In this document: positions 25,167 through 36,690 of the stretch, one piece after another
How the letters are laid out: every line of letters starts with the position of its first letter
Numbering within the stretch: the first letter of the stretch is position 1
Assembly (NCBI GenBank): GCA_963693315.1
Contig: OY856186.1
Location: 79,117,040-79,181,039 of the forward strand
Direction of reading: 5' to 3'
Origin: Diogma glabrata
Lineage: Eukaryota > Arthropoda > Insecta > Diptera > Cylindrotomidae
DNA: 64,000 nt
Translations under genes and position numbers: made by a program
Notes under the pieces: generated by a model
Told to the model about the DNA's origin: nothing
Seen by the model: the letters and a program-made list of their open reading frames with translations, nothing else
The model's database searches: none

Positions 25167-25970
25167 AACAACAGAAGAAGTGGAAAAATGGTAAATCACC
25201 AGGTATCGATAGAATTGCTGCAAAACTATTTAAAAATAGAGGAGCATCTTTTGTTTCACGTGACCTGATTCTTGCAATTTGGGACCAAAAAGAACTACTT
25301 GAATAGAAAACAGCTTTCATTGTATCAGTAAACAAGAAAGATGACCGTCTTAAGAGTGCAAATTATCGAGGCATCGCACTACTAAACAATTCATGCTAAA
25401 TACTAGGATATGTCGTACTGGTCGGCTCATTCCGTTCGCTGAGTCTTCCATATTTGACTATCAGTATTTTCGTCCCAACCGTTCAACCACAAATCAATGT
25501 TTTAACTTAAGGATGATTCTGGAAAAATGTTGGGACTATACAACATCAGCATTCATCAACTGTGCGTAGATTTCAAGCAAACATATGATAGTATCAGTCA
25601 CGACCATCTGTGGTTTGCGCTCATATGCTTTGGTATCCTGGAGAAAATTGTTTCTTTGTGTAAACTCACAACATTGGTTTCAAATTGTAGAATAGTAATC
25701 GAAGGGTCAGTTTCTGACTCTTTTAATATTACATCAGGTGTTCGAAAATGTGATGCACAAACATACTGTTTAATCCTATTTAATTTGGTTCTTTAATCTA
25801 GTCAACTTCTGGGCTATGCAGATGAAATTGTGCTTCTCGGACGTAGAACAAGTGATATTAATAATATTTTCTCTCAGCTTGAAAGAAATGCTGAACGACT
25901 TGGATTATGCATCGACGCTGGCAAAACTAAACTTTTAACAACATTCAGGAAAAAATCTCTCTGAAATCTG
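25167..25970 (+). pseudogene. RTE-like LINE, reverse transcriptase half
   Basis: Resumes the LINE after the hAT insertion. Frames carry KNGKSPGIDRIAAKLF, an NYRGIALLN motif, CVDFKQTYDSISHDHLW (motif A), GVRKCDAQ (decayed motif B) and LGYADEIVLLGRRTSDI, where the normal YADD/FADD box has become YADE. Several stops and shifts separate them. The pattern fits RTE-clade reverse transcriptases. Not functional. Confidence 0.78.
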
Positions 25971-26014
25971 GAAACTGGTAACTATGTAGAAAACTTCAGA
26001 ATCTTCAACGTACA

Positions 26015-26135
26015 AAGATTTATTAGCGTCCACCAACACCTCAGAATGCATGTTGTCGTGGCACCTAGTCTTTAAAGGTATCTTTGGTTTGTTGTGACAC
26101 ATATTGTGTAATACCTATTGCATAACAATTTATAT
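26015..26135 (+). repeat. Dispersed repeat family 1, 3' block
   Basis: Matches the 3' block of the copies at 3985-4080 and 58660-58775: CGTCCA.CAACACCTC..AA, then TTGTGACACATATTGT. It directly follows the end of the decayed RTE-like LINE, so the block might be that LINE's 3' tail. Confidence 0.7.
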
Positions 26136-26254
26136 TAATAAATACTTGTATCTTCAAATCCCGTATGTCTTACACTTGGCCATGGCGATGACGAACCATA
26201 TTTTAATTTTCATGTTCAGATGATTTCTAAATTGAAATTTTATCATTTCATATT

Positions 26255-27205
26255 TACTTAAGTTGAATATTCATCTATGATTACTTATTCGAAATAATTG
26301 CATTTCTTTCCCTGGCAAAAATTCTTGTAGGAATTTTTGTTAGGATTTTACATGAACTATAAAAGATCCTATGTAAATCTTGTATGATCTTGTAACTTCT
26401 TGTCCCAATTCTCTACAAGAAATGATCATGATCATGTAAGTTCCTATATAATTTTTATATAATTTTCCTGCAAGAATTTATTGTATTAAATTTCTAGACA
26501 TTACTATGTATGAATTCATAAGATGAGAGAATATTTCGTCAACGCCTTAAGTCAAAATTCTAATCACCATCCCAAGTCGTGAGTGTAGAGTCGTTATTGA
26601 TTGTTGTCAATCAATCGGAAACTTATATCTGACGCACGGTCAATTTTATTGCTTTATTTTGCTTAGGAATATCAACAACATTAAGGGAATTTTTATTTGA
26701 AATTGTTTTTAGTGAGCAATTAAGCTTAAGTACATATTGGAATTCACATGATTTTTGTGTTATTATGGTTTTCCATATTTTTCTTTTGTTAGTAATATTA
26801 TTATTAATAAAATAAACAATTGAAAATAAACATATAAAAGTATATTTTTAAATATTGCATTTTAACATGATTTTTGCAATTCAAAATCGTTTTTCATTTT
26901 CTCTTAGAAAAACCCCTTAGAAAAATTAATTTAGGTTGTTGATTAGAATGTTGAATTTTTTTTTTTTTTTTTAATAAAATGTGTTGTGTAGTAGGAATTA
27001 CAATATGTATCACAATAACACATAAAAACTTTTAAGACCAAGGTCCCACAACAACATACGTAATTAAGATGTTGACGAAATATTTTCTCATTCTATGAAT
27101 TCACACATATGTAGTTATGTCTAGAAATTTAATACCAAAAATCCCAAAGAAATGGAATTTCCAATATGTACATAATCATAGATGAAAGATTCAACCTAAG
27201 TACTT
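26255..27205. repeat. Dispersed repeat family 2, long inverted-repeat element
   Basis: The outer parts are inverted copies of each other: 26258-26330 matches the complement of 27130-27202, and 26480-26560 matches the complement of 27065-27140 (ATTAAATTTCTAGACAT, GAATTCATA.GATGAGA). The middle is unique. A partial direct relative of 26480-26740 lies at 50705-51010, sharing TTATTGATTGTT.TCAATCAAT and CATTAAGGGAATTT. No coding region is visible, so it resembles a non-autonomous DNA element of about 950 bp. Confidence 0.65.
26965..27085 (-). repeat. Dispersed repeat family 1, 3' block (inverted)
   Basis: AAAATGTGTTGTGTAGTAGG, then ACCAAGGTCCCACAACAACAT; reverse complement of the block at 58660-58775. 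It is embedded in the right half of family 2. Confidence 0.75.
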
Positions 27206-27229
27206 ATTTATTTATTTATTTATTTATTT
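27204..27229. repeat. (ATTT)n, LINE 3' tail
   Basis: Six tandem ATTT units, equivalent to a (TAAA)n 3' tail on the LINE strand. Confidence 0.8.
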
Positions 27230-27282
27230 CAATTTAAATACTAGCAAACGGAAATATATCCAATAACATACTAGTATAGAAG

Positions 27283-27420
27283 TAATACAAATTAAAGACA
27301 ATATTAAAAAAATTATATAAAAAATTACAGTAAAAAGTTTAAATTTTAAAGTAATACAAATTAAAGACAGTATTTAAAAAATAATATAAAAAATTACAAT
27401 AAAAAGTTAAAATTTAGTTT
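27283..27420. repeat. 70-bp tandem duplication in the LINE 3' UTR
   Basis: GTAATACAAATTAAAGACA, then AAAAAATTACA.TAAAAAGTT occurs twice in succession with few differences. Confidence 0.85.
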
Positions 27421-27519
27421 ATAAAAAGATAATGTTAATGTAATAAACCAAGAATGTTTAACACAAGATAAAATAAATAATATTAGAATTTAAAATATAT
27501 ATATGACAACAAAATTAAT

Positions 27520-27862
27520 TTAATTTAATTTAACAATTAGTAAAATGCTTCTTTTAAACTGGACTAAGTTAGAGCAAAACAAATTGACTTGATTAAATTT
27601 AATGTTGTGGCTGTACTGTAATCTAATCAACGGTGAATGAACTCTTAGATTAGTTAGAAAAGTATTATAATACAGAGTGTACGAATGCCTAGTATTATAA
27701 CAAGGTGTGATATTCAAATGAATTAGACTAGCCAAATCCGATTCAATACTATGGTTAAGAATTTTATAAAGGGTTGTTTGATCAGCAATAGTACGTCTCT
27801 GTTCCAATGATAATATATTATATCGTTTTAATCTATCTTTGTATGGTTGATATGGGAAGCTT
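27520..27862 (-). pseudogene. LINE ORF2 C-terminus
   Basis: Continues the reverse transcriptase frame interrupted at 33797. It starts with PYQPYKDRLKRYN next to the GCTT target duplication, then LEQRRTIADQTTLYKILNHS and SPLIRL. These are the usual C-terminal motifs of CR1/Jockey-like ORF2, ending at a natural stop. Without its upstream part it is silent. Confidence 0.85.
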
Positions 27863-28198
27863 TGATGAGATAGATTTTTCTCAACGCAATTCTACTTGTT
27901 AAATAACAACACTATTAATTGTGATATTCAATTATTTATTTTGAAATAAAAAAACAAACAACTTTTATTTCACTTATATATATTTTTATAAATAATATTT
28001 ATATATCGTATAATATTAAACGCGAGTTTTAAATGTTGCTCGATCGAAAGCCAAAATACAAGTAATAATTTTTAATTAAAAATGGATGAAACAAATGAAT
28101 TATTTAATCGACTTCCGTTGGACATCTTTTTAATTTCTTCAAGTGTTGTCGTTATATGAAAATGATTGTGTATATTTTCGCCTAGTGTTGCCGCTACA
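27863..28198 (-). repeat. CsRn1-like 3' LTR
   Basis: 336 bp, plus-strand TGATGAGATAG to GCTACA. Adjacent internal bases 28199-28212 read GGTGGGGGAGTATT on the minus strand, a clear polypurine tract. Confidence 0.95.
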
Positions 28199-28283
28199 AA
28201 TACTCCCCCACCAGATCAAAATGTGTAAATTTTGGTCGAATAAAAATTAAAATGTACACATACTATATTGAGGAAATATAAAA

Positions 28284-29440
28284 TTAAAAATTAAAATGTA
28301 CACGTTTGTTGTTGCGTTGTGTATTGTTTCTGTCTGCCGACAAGATGCTGTACGCTGGTTTTATTCTGTCGATGGAAATCGTCGTGTTCTTCCCGTGAAT
28401 GTCCACGATGAAAAATTTACGCAGTTTGCGTATAACTGTAAACGGCCCTTCGTAAGGTGTATTAAGGGGTCCTTTTACTTTGTCCACTCGAACAAAAACG
28501 TGTGTACAGTTGTTAAGATCTTTAGGGATGAAAATGTCGGTCTGATTAGATTGCCTTGGAGAAATAGGAATTAGTGTTTGCATATTACTTCGCAATCTTT
28601 TAATGAACTCAGAAGTATCGGAACTGTTGGCTGTTGGAGAGTCGACGAAGAATTCGCCGGGAACCTTAAGAGTTTGACCATACACTAGTTCTGCAGGTGT
28701 GCAGTCGAGGTCTTCCTTGAAAGAGGTTCTTATGCCAAGTAATACTAATGGGAGTTCTGTGCTCCAATGAACGGTATTGCATCGTGCTTTCAACGATGAT
28801 TTAAGTTGACGATGGAAGCGTTCGACAAGACCGTTTGCTTTAGGATTGTAAGCAGTTGTGCGGATTCGATGAGATCCTAGAAGCTTAGTGAGCTCGGTGA
28901 ACAGATTGGATTCGAATTGTCCGCCACGATCTGTCGTTATGACCGAAGGAATACCAAACCTAGAGATATATTCCTGTAATAATGTTGAAGCAATGGTACT
29001 TGCTGTCATGTCCTTCAATGGGTATGCTTCTGGCCAACGTGTGAAGCGGTCTACTGAAGTCAATATGTAGCTGTACCCATTTGATTGTGGTAGTGGTCCA
29101 ACGATGTCAATGTGGATATGTTCAAATCTGCAATTTGGTAAATCAAATTTACCAATCGCAGATTTTGTGTGTCTATGAACTTTTGATCGTTGACACGATT
29201 CGCATGATTTAGCCCATATCCCTGTGTCTACATTCATTCGTGGCCAAAAATACTTCGAAGTAATTAATTTTCGCGTTGCACGTATGCCAGGATGTGATAA
29301 ACCATGCAAGCTATCGAAAATCGTTTTTCTGATGCTGTGTGGGACGTATGGTCGATTATAACCAGAAGATGTCTCGCACCAGATTTTGTCGTTGCTGACC
29401 TGATGATTGATGAACCTAAGCTTAACTTTTGATCTGATCT
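28284..29440 (-). pseudogene. CsRn1-like integrase
   Basis: Open 341-codon frame (28284-29309) whose similarity extends upstream to about 29440. Order: zinc finger with [14 protein letters not shown] and CESCQ; core with [17 protein letters not shown] and NGLVERFH (the DDE triad); then a C-terminal region with FVRVDK. It integrates element cDNA. It is separated from the RT/RNase H frame by two shifts in the short linker at 29430-29510, so it is no longer translated as part of Pol. Core catalytic residues are preserved. Confidence 0.88.
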
Positions 29441-29485
29441 TGACATTTCTTCAGGTCATCGTCTCTTTTGAAGTTCTGTAAGTCC

Positions 29486-31345
29486 TCATGTTGAAATTGA
29501 AGTGTAGATTTCTGTTGAAGATTCTTCACCAGAACGTGATAAACAATCACTGACGACGTTGTCTTTACCCTTGATGTGTCGTATGTCTGTGGTGAACTGT
29601 GCAATGAAATCTAGGTGACGTAGTTGTCGTGGACTTCTTAAAGTTTTAGATGAAATTGCTGTGATCAGAGGTTTGTGATCAGTATAAACAGAGAAATTTT
29701 GACCTTCGACAAAATAGCGAAAATGTTTAATAGCGAGATAGATTGCTAATAGCTCTCTATCGAACGCGGAATATTTTGCTTCAGTAGGAGTGAGTTTCCT
29801 GGAGAAAAATGCAAGTGGCTCCCAACATCCATTATTGTACTGTTGTAGTACAGCTCCGACTGCAGTGTTCGAAGCGTCTGATGTTATGTTGAACTGTGTG
29901 TTGTCCAACGGATGTGCTAAAAGAGTAGCGGCGGCAAGAGATTCTTTGACCTTAATGAAAGACTCGTTACAGTCTTCTGGCCAAGAAAAATTGGATTTGT
30001 TCTTGCCTTTTTTAATCAATGATGCCAAATGCCCGTGAATAGTCGCTAACAATTCGGCTAAACGTGGTATGAAGCGGTGACAATAATTCACCATACCTAC
30101 GAATTGCTGTATTTGGCGGATTGATGTTGGAGCTTGGAAGTTGGAGATGGCAGTAACTCTATCTTTCGATGGGAGTATGCCGTTTTCCGAAATAGAGTGG
30201 CTCAAAAAATCAAGTGATTTTTGGCCGAAGATGCATTTTGAAGCTTTTATATTTATGCCATATTGGGTTAGGCGAGTGAAAAGTTTCTCCAAGTGCAGAA
30301 GATGTTCTGCCTCGGAGCGGCTAGCTATGAGGATATCATCTATATAGACGAAGACGAAATCCAGTTCCTTTGTAACTTCGTTGATGAAGCGCTGGAATGT
30401 CTGTGCTGAGTTTCGTAGACCGTAAGGCATACGAGTGAACTCGAACAATCCAAAAGGTGTAGTTATAGCTGTTTTATGGATATCCTCATCTGCCATAGGT
30501 ATCTGGTGATAAGCTCTTACCAGATCTATTTTGGAAAAAATTTTGCATCCTGCTAGTTGCAAGGAAAAATTTTGTATGTTTGGGATGGGATATCTATCCG
30601 GAACAGTAGCAGCATTAAGCTGTCTGTAGTCTCCACAAGGTCGCCAGTCCTTGTCCTTTTTCTGAACCATGTGCAAAGGAGAGGAGACTGAGGAGTTAGA
30701 AGGACGACAAATACCTAGTTCCACCATATGTTCAAATTCGGTCTTTGCAGCTTTGAGTTTCGTCGGGTCCAAGCGTCTTGGATTAATGGATGGAAGTCTT
30801 CCATTAGTCACAATGTAATGTTTTACATTGTGCTTAATTGGGAGGCCATAGTTTGGTGCCTCGGTAAGTGACGAAAACTTTTTAAGGAGAGTGCCGAATT
30901 GATTGTCGACGCTGAAATGTTTAGGAGTAGGCGTATTACAGTTGGTTATAATTGCATTCACATGAAGAGATGTTTTTGAATCGATTAACTTCCGATTTTT
31001 GAGGTCGACCAAAATGTCATACTTCGAGAGGAAATCAGCACCTATTATAGGCCTGTTAACATCTGCCAGTATGAAAGTGTGTGTGAATGTACGCCGAAGT
31101 CCGATGTTCAGTTTCAACAGCTTAGTACCATATGTGGGGATTGCTGTACCGTTAGCAGCAGTTAGCGTTTGAATGGGATCCTTGTTGCCGTGAGGAAATG
31201 TAGAATGGGGTAGTACTGAGACTTCAGCACCACTATCGATCAAAAACTGTAATAAGTTTTCATCGTCCCTAACAAATAGACGGCGCGAATTGTAGATCCC
31301 ACTGTTAGCCGTAGTAACAGCGGGACTTAGTAGTTTCCCGAGTCC
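29486..31345 (-). pseudogene. pol: CsRn1-like protease, RT and RNase H
   Basis: The frame is open from 31345 to 29486 and overlaps the Gag end by 19 bases in the -1 frame. Protease: RRLFVRD and [12 protein letters not shown] near 31240. Reverse transcriptase: [14 protein letters not shown] near 30530 and YIDDIL near 30345. RNase [15 protein letters not shown] near 29880 and FSVYTDHKP near 29700. All key acidic residues are visible. No ATG opens the frame, as expected for a product made by frameshifting from Gag. It ends prematurely at 29486, just before integrase, through frameshift mutation. Confidence 0.92.
31298..31339 (-). promoter_or_regulatory. -1 ribosomal frameshift signal: GGGAAAC plus hairpin
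   Basis: On the minus strand GGGAAAC (31339-31333) is in phase as G GGA AAC in Gag, two codons before the Gag stop. After an 8-nt spacer comes CCCGCTGTTA, a 7-nt loop and TAACAGTGGG: a 10-bp stem with one G-U pair. Slipping by -1 leads exactly into the protease frame. This matches the standard architecture of programmed frameshift sites. Confidence 0.85.
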
Positions 31346-32250
31346 TTAGATTGCGAAGCTGTTGCATCCTGTTTGTATTTGCACGGTTGTAAACATTTAC
31401 GTGCTTTGTTGCCAAATTTGCTGTGATAGTAACATATATCTCGTGATCTAGAAGAAGATCGGCGACGAGATCTAGAAGAGCGTCTGTAAGTGTAATTCGC
31501 TCTTGAAGTAGATGGACGGCTTCTATAACCTAAGTCTTGACGAGGTTATCGGTTACAAAGATCGTCAAAGCGTTTGTTGAGCTGATGTTCGAGTCGAGCC
31601 TCGAGATTAGCAAGGTCGTTATCCCTATCACTTAGCGTTGCCTTGCTATGGGATGTTGACTGCGATGCTGCAGCAATTGAGGATGAAGTGGGTTGAGCAA
31701 CTTCCCAGATTTTATCGGCAATGGGAAGGATTTCAGAAATATCCTTGTCTGCCCAGGGAGCCACAGATGATCTTAGAAGTGTCGGTAAGCACTTCAGCCA
31801 TAGCTGTTTGATGAGGTCTTTATTGACCAATGATGAATCACCAGCTTCTGCTTCAAGCTGGCGATAAAATTCTGAAGGACTTACATCTCCCATTTCTTGG
31901 AGACTTGACAGTAGTTTATCTAAGCGCTTTGCTGCACTTATAGAATTTCGCTCTATAAGTGCCTTTTTTAGAAATTCATATTGGTTGGTTGCTGTGGCGG
32001 AAGTTTTGATTACGTCCATGATGTTAACAACAACATCTTGTGGCAGAGCAGTTAATACTGCGCTAAATTTATTAGTGTCTTTGTTTATTTTATTTGTCTT
32101 AAACGTTGTTTCGGCAATTAGAAACCAAGCTTCCACCTGGTCGTGCCAAAACGTTGGTAATTTTATTTGACTAATATTGTGTATTCCTTGTTTTGAATTA
32201 CTACTGTTTGCACTTGTTTTTGTGTCATCATTCTCGTCGGCGGATGACAT
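31327..32250 (-). pseudogene. gag: CsRn1-like Gag with CHCC zinc finger
   Basis: Starts at ATG 32250. The N-terminal half has IKLPTFWHDQVEAWFLIAE, LLSSLQEMGDVSPSEF and LWLKCLPTLL, the Gag core of insect Gypsy elements in the Mag/CsRn1 range. One in-frame TAA occurs at 31546-31548. The frame then continues through an Arg/Ser-rich segment to CYYHSKFGNKARKCLQPC (C-x2-H-x9-C-x3-C), the unusual zinc finger of the CsRn1 clade, and stops at 31327. The TAA truncates the product before the zinc finger unless it is read through. It is more likely a mutation in this copy. Confidence 0.88.
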
Positions 32251-33446
32251 TGTTGATATGAATACACAAACAAGGTGGCCAAAAACAAATTACCAAAAGA
32301 AAATATAAATATTAATTAATAAATCCTGTAATAGTTGTTTTGTGTGTGTTTCTTTTATTCACTGGACTGTACGTTCTTAAAACAATTGCACACAACCGCG
32401 GATTTGCAATGAATGTACAAAGAAAATTAACATTTATAGTTATAAAATTATTTTGTTTCTATTTGTTTAAATAAAAACAAAAATATATATGTATGTATAT
32501 ATAATGTATGCAATATAAAATTGTTCAATTCTACGAAGGTAAAAAATATTGCATATTATGTACGTAATAGTTGAACACTTGGCCAGATAATCACAATCAA
32601 GCTTGTAAATAATATATTTATATTTATGAATGAACGAGCGTAGATAAACCAACGAAAGCCGTTACAATTTTGATTAAATTTTATTGAATATATTATGTAC
32701 CTATATATAAATGTATATTTTTGCAAAAAAAAATGCTAATAAAAAATTTTGTTGATACTTTATATATAAAAAAATATTTGGAAATGTTATTCAACTTTTT
32801 TATGTTGTTAAGTTCTTTTGTTATATGTATTTATTTATTAATTGTAAATTTTTCTTATTTTTAAAATTTTTAAGATATATTATGAATTTAATTATCGAGC
32901 AACATATCTAAGCTTTTTTTAATAAAATAAAATTCATGAAATTTAACTAAGCAGAATTTAAAACTTTTTATCTCAATAAAAGTAATAAAATTAAAATGAT
33001 TTGATTGAATTATTTATTATATATATTTTGTATATCTGTAATTAACGAACCGTTTTTTTTGTTCAGCTGATGACTTTGGTTTTTTTTCTAATACAGGATG
33101 AAATGAAGATGTTATCCTTGTGATTTTAAAACGTTGCATGCTCTTTCTTTTGCATGATTGTTGTTGCTTCTCGTCCGAAGCTCCCTCGTTGGGCTGTATT
33201 TGCCTGATGGTTTTGTGAATGGACGAATTTGTAAATGTTTACTAATTTTTGTTTTTTGAAAACTTGTCGATTTAAATTGAATAATCACGTTTTTTTTAAC
33301 TTATATTTGTAATGTAATGTTCTTTTATTTTTTTGATTAATAACTCGCGTTTTTTTGATTTTATTTATTGAAAACTATTTCGCGTTTTTTTATGGATGTA
33401 CGCGATGCGGTCGTTACTGTTCTATTACCGTACCGGCGTGCCTAAT
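32251..33446. other. CsRn1-like 5' leader
   Basis: About 1.2 kb of AT-rich untranslated leader between the primer site and Gag. No other frame with similarity was recognised. Confidence 0.6.
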
Positions 33447-33458
33447 TCGGGGTCACCA
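33447..33458 (-). promoter_or_regulatory. tRNA-Trp primer binding site
   Basis: The minus strand reads TGGTGACCCCGA two bases inside the 5' LTR, complementary to the 3' end of insect tRNA-Trp (..TCGGGGTCACCA). Confidence 0.8.
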
Positions 33459-33460
33459 CG

Positions 33461-33796
33461 TGATGAGATAGATTTTTCTCAACGCAATTCTACTTGTTAA
33501 ATAACAACACTATTAATTGTGATATTCAATTATTTATTTTGAAATAAAAAAACAAACAACTTTTATTTCACTTATATATATTTTTATAAATAATATTTAT
33601 ATATCGTATAATATTAAACGCGAGTTTTAAATGTTGCTCGATCGAAAGCCAAAATACAAGTAATAATTTTTAATTAAAAATGGATGAAACAAATGAATTA
33701 TTTAATCGACTTCCGTTGGACATCTTTTTAATTTCTTCAAGTGTTGTCGTTATATGAAAATGATTGTGTATATTTTCGCCTAGTGTTACCGCTACA
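33461..33796 (-). repeat. CsRn1-like 5' LTR
   Basis: 336 bp. It differs from the 3' LTR at one visible site near the outer end (GTGTTACC versus GTGTTGCC). Confidence 0.95.
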
Positions 33797-35125
33797 GCTT
33801 AATTTAAAGTTCAGAAATCTAGTAAATTTCCTTTGAACCCTTTCAATATGATCAATATGAGTTTGATATTTTGGATTCCAGACCGGCGAGATATATTCTA
33901 ATGAAGAACGAACTATTGAATTAAAGATTGTAATAAGTGTTTTAGACGAACGAAAATTTGAACACACTCGCATAACAAAACCAAGCATTTTGAAAGCTTT
34001 GTTAACAATGTCATGAATATGTATATTAAATTTTAATTTGTTATCCATAATAATGCCTAAATCACGAATACTTTGTTTTTGACATAGAGTGAAATTGTTA
34101 ATATTATAAATGAATTGTAATTGAAAAGATCTAGGCTTAAGCTTAAAGGTAAAACATTTATTAATGTTGAGATATAGATCGTTACTTTTGCACCACTCAT
34201 ATATTTTATTAAGATTATTTTGAAGCACTATACAGTCAGCTATGGATTTGATTGATTTAAATATTTTCAAATCATCAGCAAAAAGTAGTGCTTTGCAATC
34301 CAAGCGTAAGCAAATATCATTAATAAACAAAATAAACAATAAAGGTCCCAAGATTGAACCTTGTGGTACACCCGAATGAGGACAGAAAGAAAATGATTCA
34401 TAGTCATTAATGCATACAAATTGAGATCTTTGTTTTAGATAAGATTCAACCCACCTGATAAACTTTAAATTTAGACCGAAATTATGTAATTTTTGAAGGA
34501 GAATATTATGGTTAACTTTATCAAATGCCTTTGAAAAATCCATATATATGACATCCACACCAGCGCCAGAGTCAAGCGATTCATAAATATATTCCGTATA
34601 GTTAAGCATATTAGTAAGAGTTGACCTACTCTTAAAAAACCCGTGTTGGTTTTTCATAATATTAATATTAGTAAAGTCAAACAGTTTATTGTGAACAATT
34701 CTTTCGAAAATTTTGCTGAAACAATTCAATGTTGCAATTGGTCTATAATTTTCTACATCAGTACTGTCACCAGTTTTCAAAATTGGAATGATTTTAGCTA
34801 TTTTCCATCTAATAGGAAAAACATCATTTTCAAAAGACTTATTAAATAGAATGGTTAATGGCTGACAGATCAATGCAGAAGTGTTTTTTAAGAAAATAGG
34901 AGGAATTAGATCAGCTCCAAAACCTTTATTTAGATCAAGTTTATTTAATACCGCTAGTACTTCTTCTTCCGTTACAGAAAATAATGAATCCTCCAAAGAG
35001 ATATTACATGTAGCAAATGTAGGTGTGGAATAAAGAGGCGTACTGGTGTACACAGATTGAAAATATGTCGCAAAAAGATCACAAATTCCTTTGGTTGAAC
35101 TTTCTATATTGTTTTTAAAACGCAT
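33797..35125 (-). pseudogene. LINE ORF2 reverse transcriptase
   Basis: Long open frame with PIRWKIAKIIPILKTGD, NYRPIATLNCFSKIFE, VIYMDFSKAFDKVNH (motif A), HSGVPQGSILGPLLFILFIN (motif B) and LLFADDLKIF (catalytic FADD). The continuous part ends at the GCTT duplication where the LTR element inserted; codons beyond that point are LTR sequence. Upstream it is shifted by one base relative to the endonuclease, in an A run at about 35130-35145. The catalytic core is intact, so this copy is young. Confidence 0.9.
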
Positions 35126-35141
35126 TGACGCTGGAATAGCA

Positions 35142-36172
35142 TTAGTTTTTTTTTAATTTTTTTGTAAAAGACCAAAACTTTTTAGGATCTGACGAAATGG
35201 AACTTTCAATATCACTTAAATAATTTGCATAACATACATTAATTTCCCTTTTAACAGAGCTCCGCAAAGAAGAAAACATATTGTAATAATCAAGATCATC
35301 AGTTTTTTTAAACTTTCTATGAATTAGATTTTTAAATTCAATCATTTTTAACAAACTTTTTGAATACCAGATGGGATATTTACTATATTTAGTTTTGAAT
35401 TTAGGGACAAATTGATTGATTAACTGATAAAGAACATCATAAAAAGCATCAACTGACTGATCAACATTTTTAGTGCCAAACAAATGACACCAATTAATTT
35501 CAGATAGAGCTACGTTAATTTCATCATAATTTCCTTTGTAAAAATTAAAGCGTACAGATTCATCGGCTTTTAAGAGATCAAATTTTTTAAGATTTATTGA
35601 AATTTCAATCGGTGGATGATGTTGATCAATTTTTGATAACACATCCGTAGGATTGCTTACCGTAACATTGCTTACATGCAAATTGGATAAAACCAGGTCT
35701 AAAATCCGATTAGATTTGTTAGTTAAATGATTGAATTGGGTAATATCAGTGAAACTCAATGTTTCGATAAGTGCTTGAGCTGGTCTAGTGACACTTAAAA
35801 GGCTGGGTTCCAAGATATCAGCAACAAATGACCACTTAATATTAGGTATATTGAAGTCACCAACAATAAGAAAGTTAGAATCAATTTTGTGTATGTTTAT
35901 AATATTGTTGATATTTTCAAAATAACCATCATAATCCAAGATAGTTGCATTAGGATGAATATAAGGTACGTTCAAATATAATTTTTTGTGTTTAAACTTA
36001 AGACATACCCATATCTCTTCCAAATAAACTTCCCATAATGGTAAACGAAAGCTTTGAAACTTGGAATTAATTGCTATCAAACAACCCCCACCATCTTTTT
36101 TATTAGGAAAAAGATTAAGATCTCTATATAATTTATAGCTGTTTTGTAATAATAAATAATAAGTAGTATCAG
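35142..36172 (-). pseudogene. LINE ORF2 endonuclease
   Basis: Apurinic-type endonuclease half of ORF2: GGGCLIAI, then NFLIVGDFNIPNIKW, NRILDLVLSNLHV and a DQHHPPIEI box containing the conserved S/D-H catalytic segment. A linker with RSSVKREINVCYANY precedes the reverse transcriptase. Coding similarity begins abruptly at about 36172, losing the first endonuclease motifs by 5' truncation. A frameshift in the terminal A run separates it from the RT frame. Confidence 0.88.
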
Positions 36173-36299
36173 CTGACGTAATAATGCTGTATTATTAGGT
36201 CAGTTCAGTATATATATTATTATATTATGTTCAGTATTTAGTTTACATTATTCGTTAAAGTGAATGAACTTTTAATTGTTTATTAGAAATGTGGATTTT

Positions 36300-36690
36300 G
36301 TGATATCATTCATTAAAACCCTGTACTATAACTGATTTATAGCAACCGCATGGACCATAAATTGTTCGTTTGATCTTTACCTAGACTGTCGATTGGATGC
36401 TACAATTGTTGGTAGTCAGTGTTCAAGTTTCAATTTCATATGTTAGTACAGGTCGTATAAATCCTTTGTAAAGTATGAGTTTATACGAGTGCGGAAGATG
36501 TTTGAATCGCAAGTTTTTTCGCGTATCTTCAAGTGGTGCAAGACTTACCTTGGTATAGCTGAATTTAAGTCCTAACTTGACTAGATTAGTGAAAAGTGCA
36601 GTTTCGTGTGTTGATTTGACTTTTTCGTATCACATGGTTAAGCATGAATAGTACGAGAGCGAGTGCATTCCGTTTTTAAGTTTTCAATCT
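36300..36690 (-). pseudogene. RTE-like LINE reverse transcriptase remnant
   Basis: Minus-strand frames contain NALALVLFMLNHVIRKSQIN (decayed motif B region) and then KTHTL..G.IRPVLTYEIET-WTLT and R.IYGPC. These resemble the C-terminal YGSETWTLT.....R.L..I.G segment of RTE-type proteins. Stops and shifts throughout. The remaining flank to 37766 has no recognised feature. Confidence 0.6.

Larger units (their letters stand above)
27863..33796 (-). mobile_element. Complete CsRn1-like Ty3/Gypsy retrotransposon
   Basis: 5934 bp with 336-bp LTRs at 27863-28198 and 33461-33796 (one visible difference), flanked by the 4-bp duplication GCTT (27859-27862 and 33797-33800). The Gag zinc finger is C-x2-H-x9-C-x3-C and the primer site matches tRNA-Trp; both are hallmarks of the CsRn1 clade as I know it. 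Gag and Pol are joined by a strong -1 frameshift signal. Damage is limited to one stop in Gag and frameshifts before integrase. No env. Confidence 0.93.
27204..36180 (-). mobile_element. 5'-truncated LINE (CR1/Jockey-like), split by an LTR element
   Basis: Minus-strand LINE. Its 3' end is the (TAAA)n tail, plus-strand ATTT repeats at 27204-27229. Its coding part runs 27520-27862, then resumes beyond the inserted CsRn1-like element at 33797 and continues to about 36172, where it ends abruptly inside the endonuclease, as 5' truncation usually does. The reading frame is continuous across the insertion once one copy of the 4-bp target duplication is discounted. Confidence 0.88.

Noticed and set aside
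33737..33796. Last 20 codons of the LINE reverse transcriptase frame
   Set aside because: They read into the inserted LTR; the true LINE coding sequence stops at the GCTT duplication at 33797.
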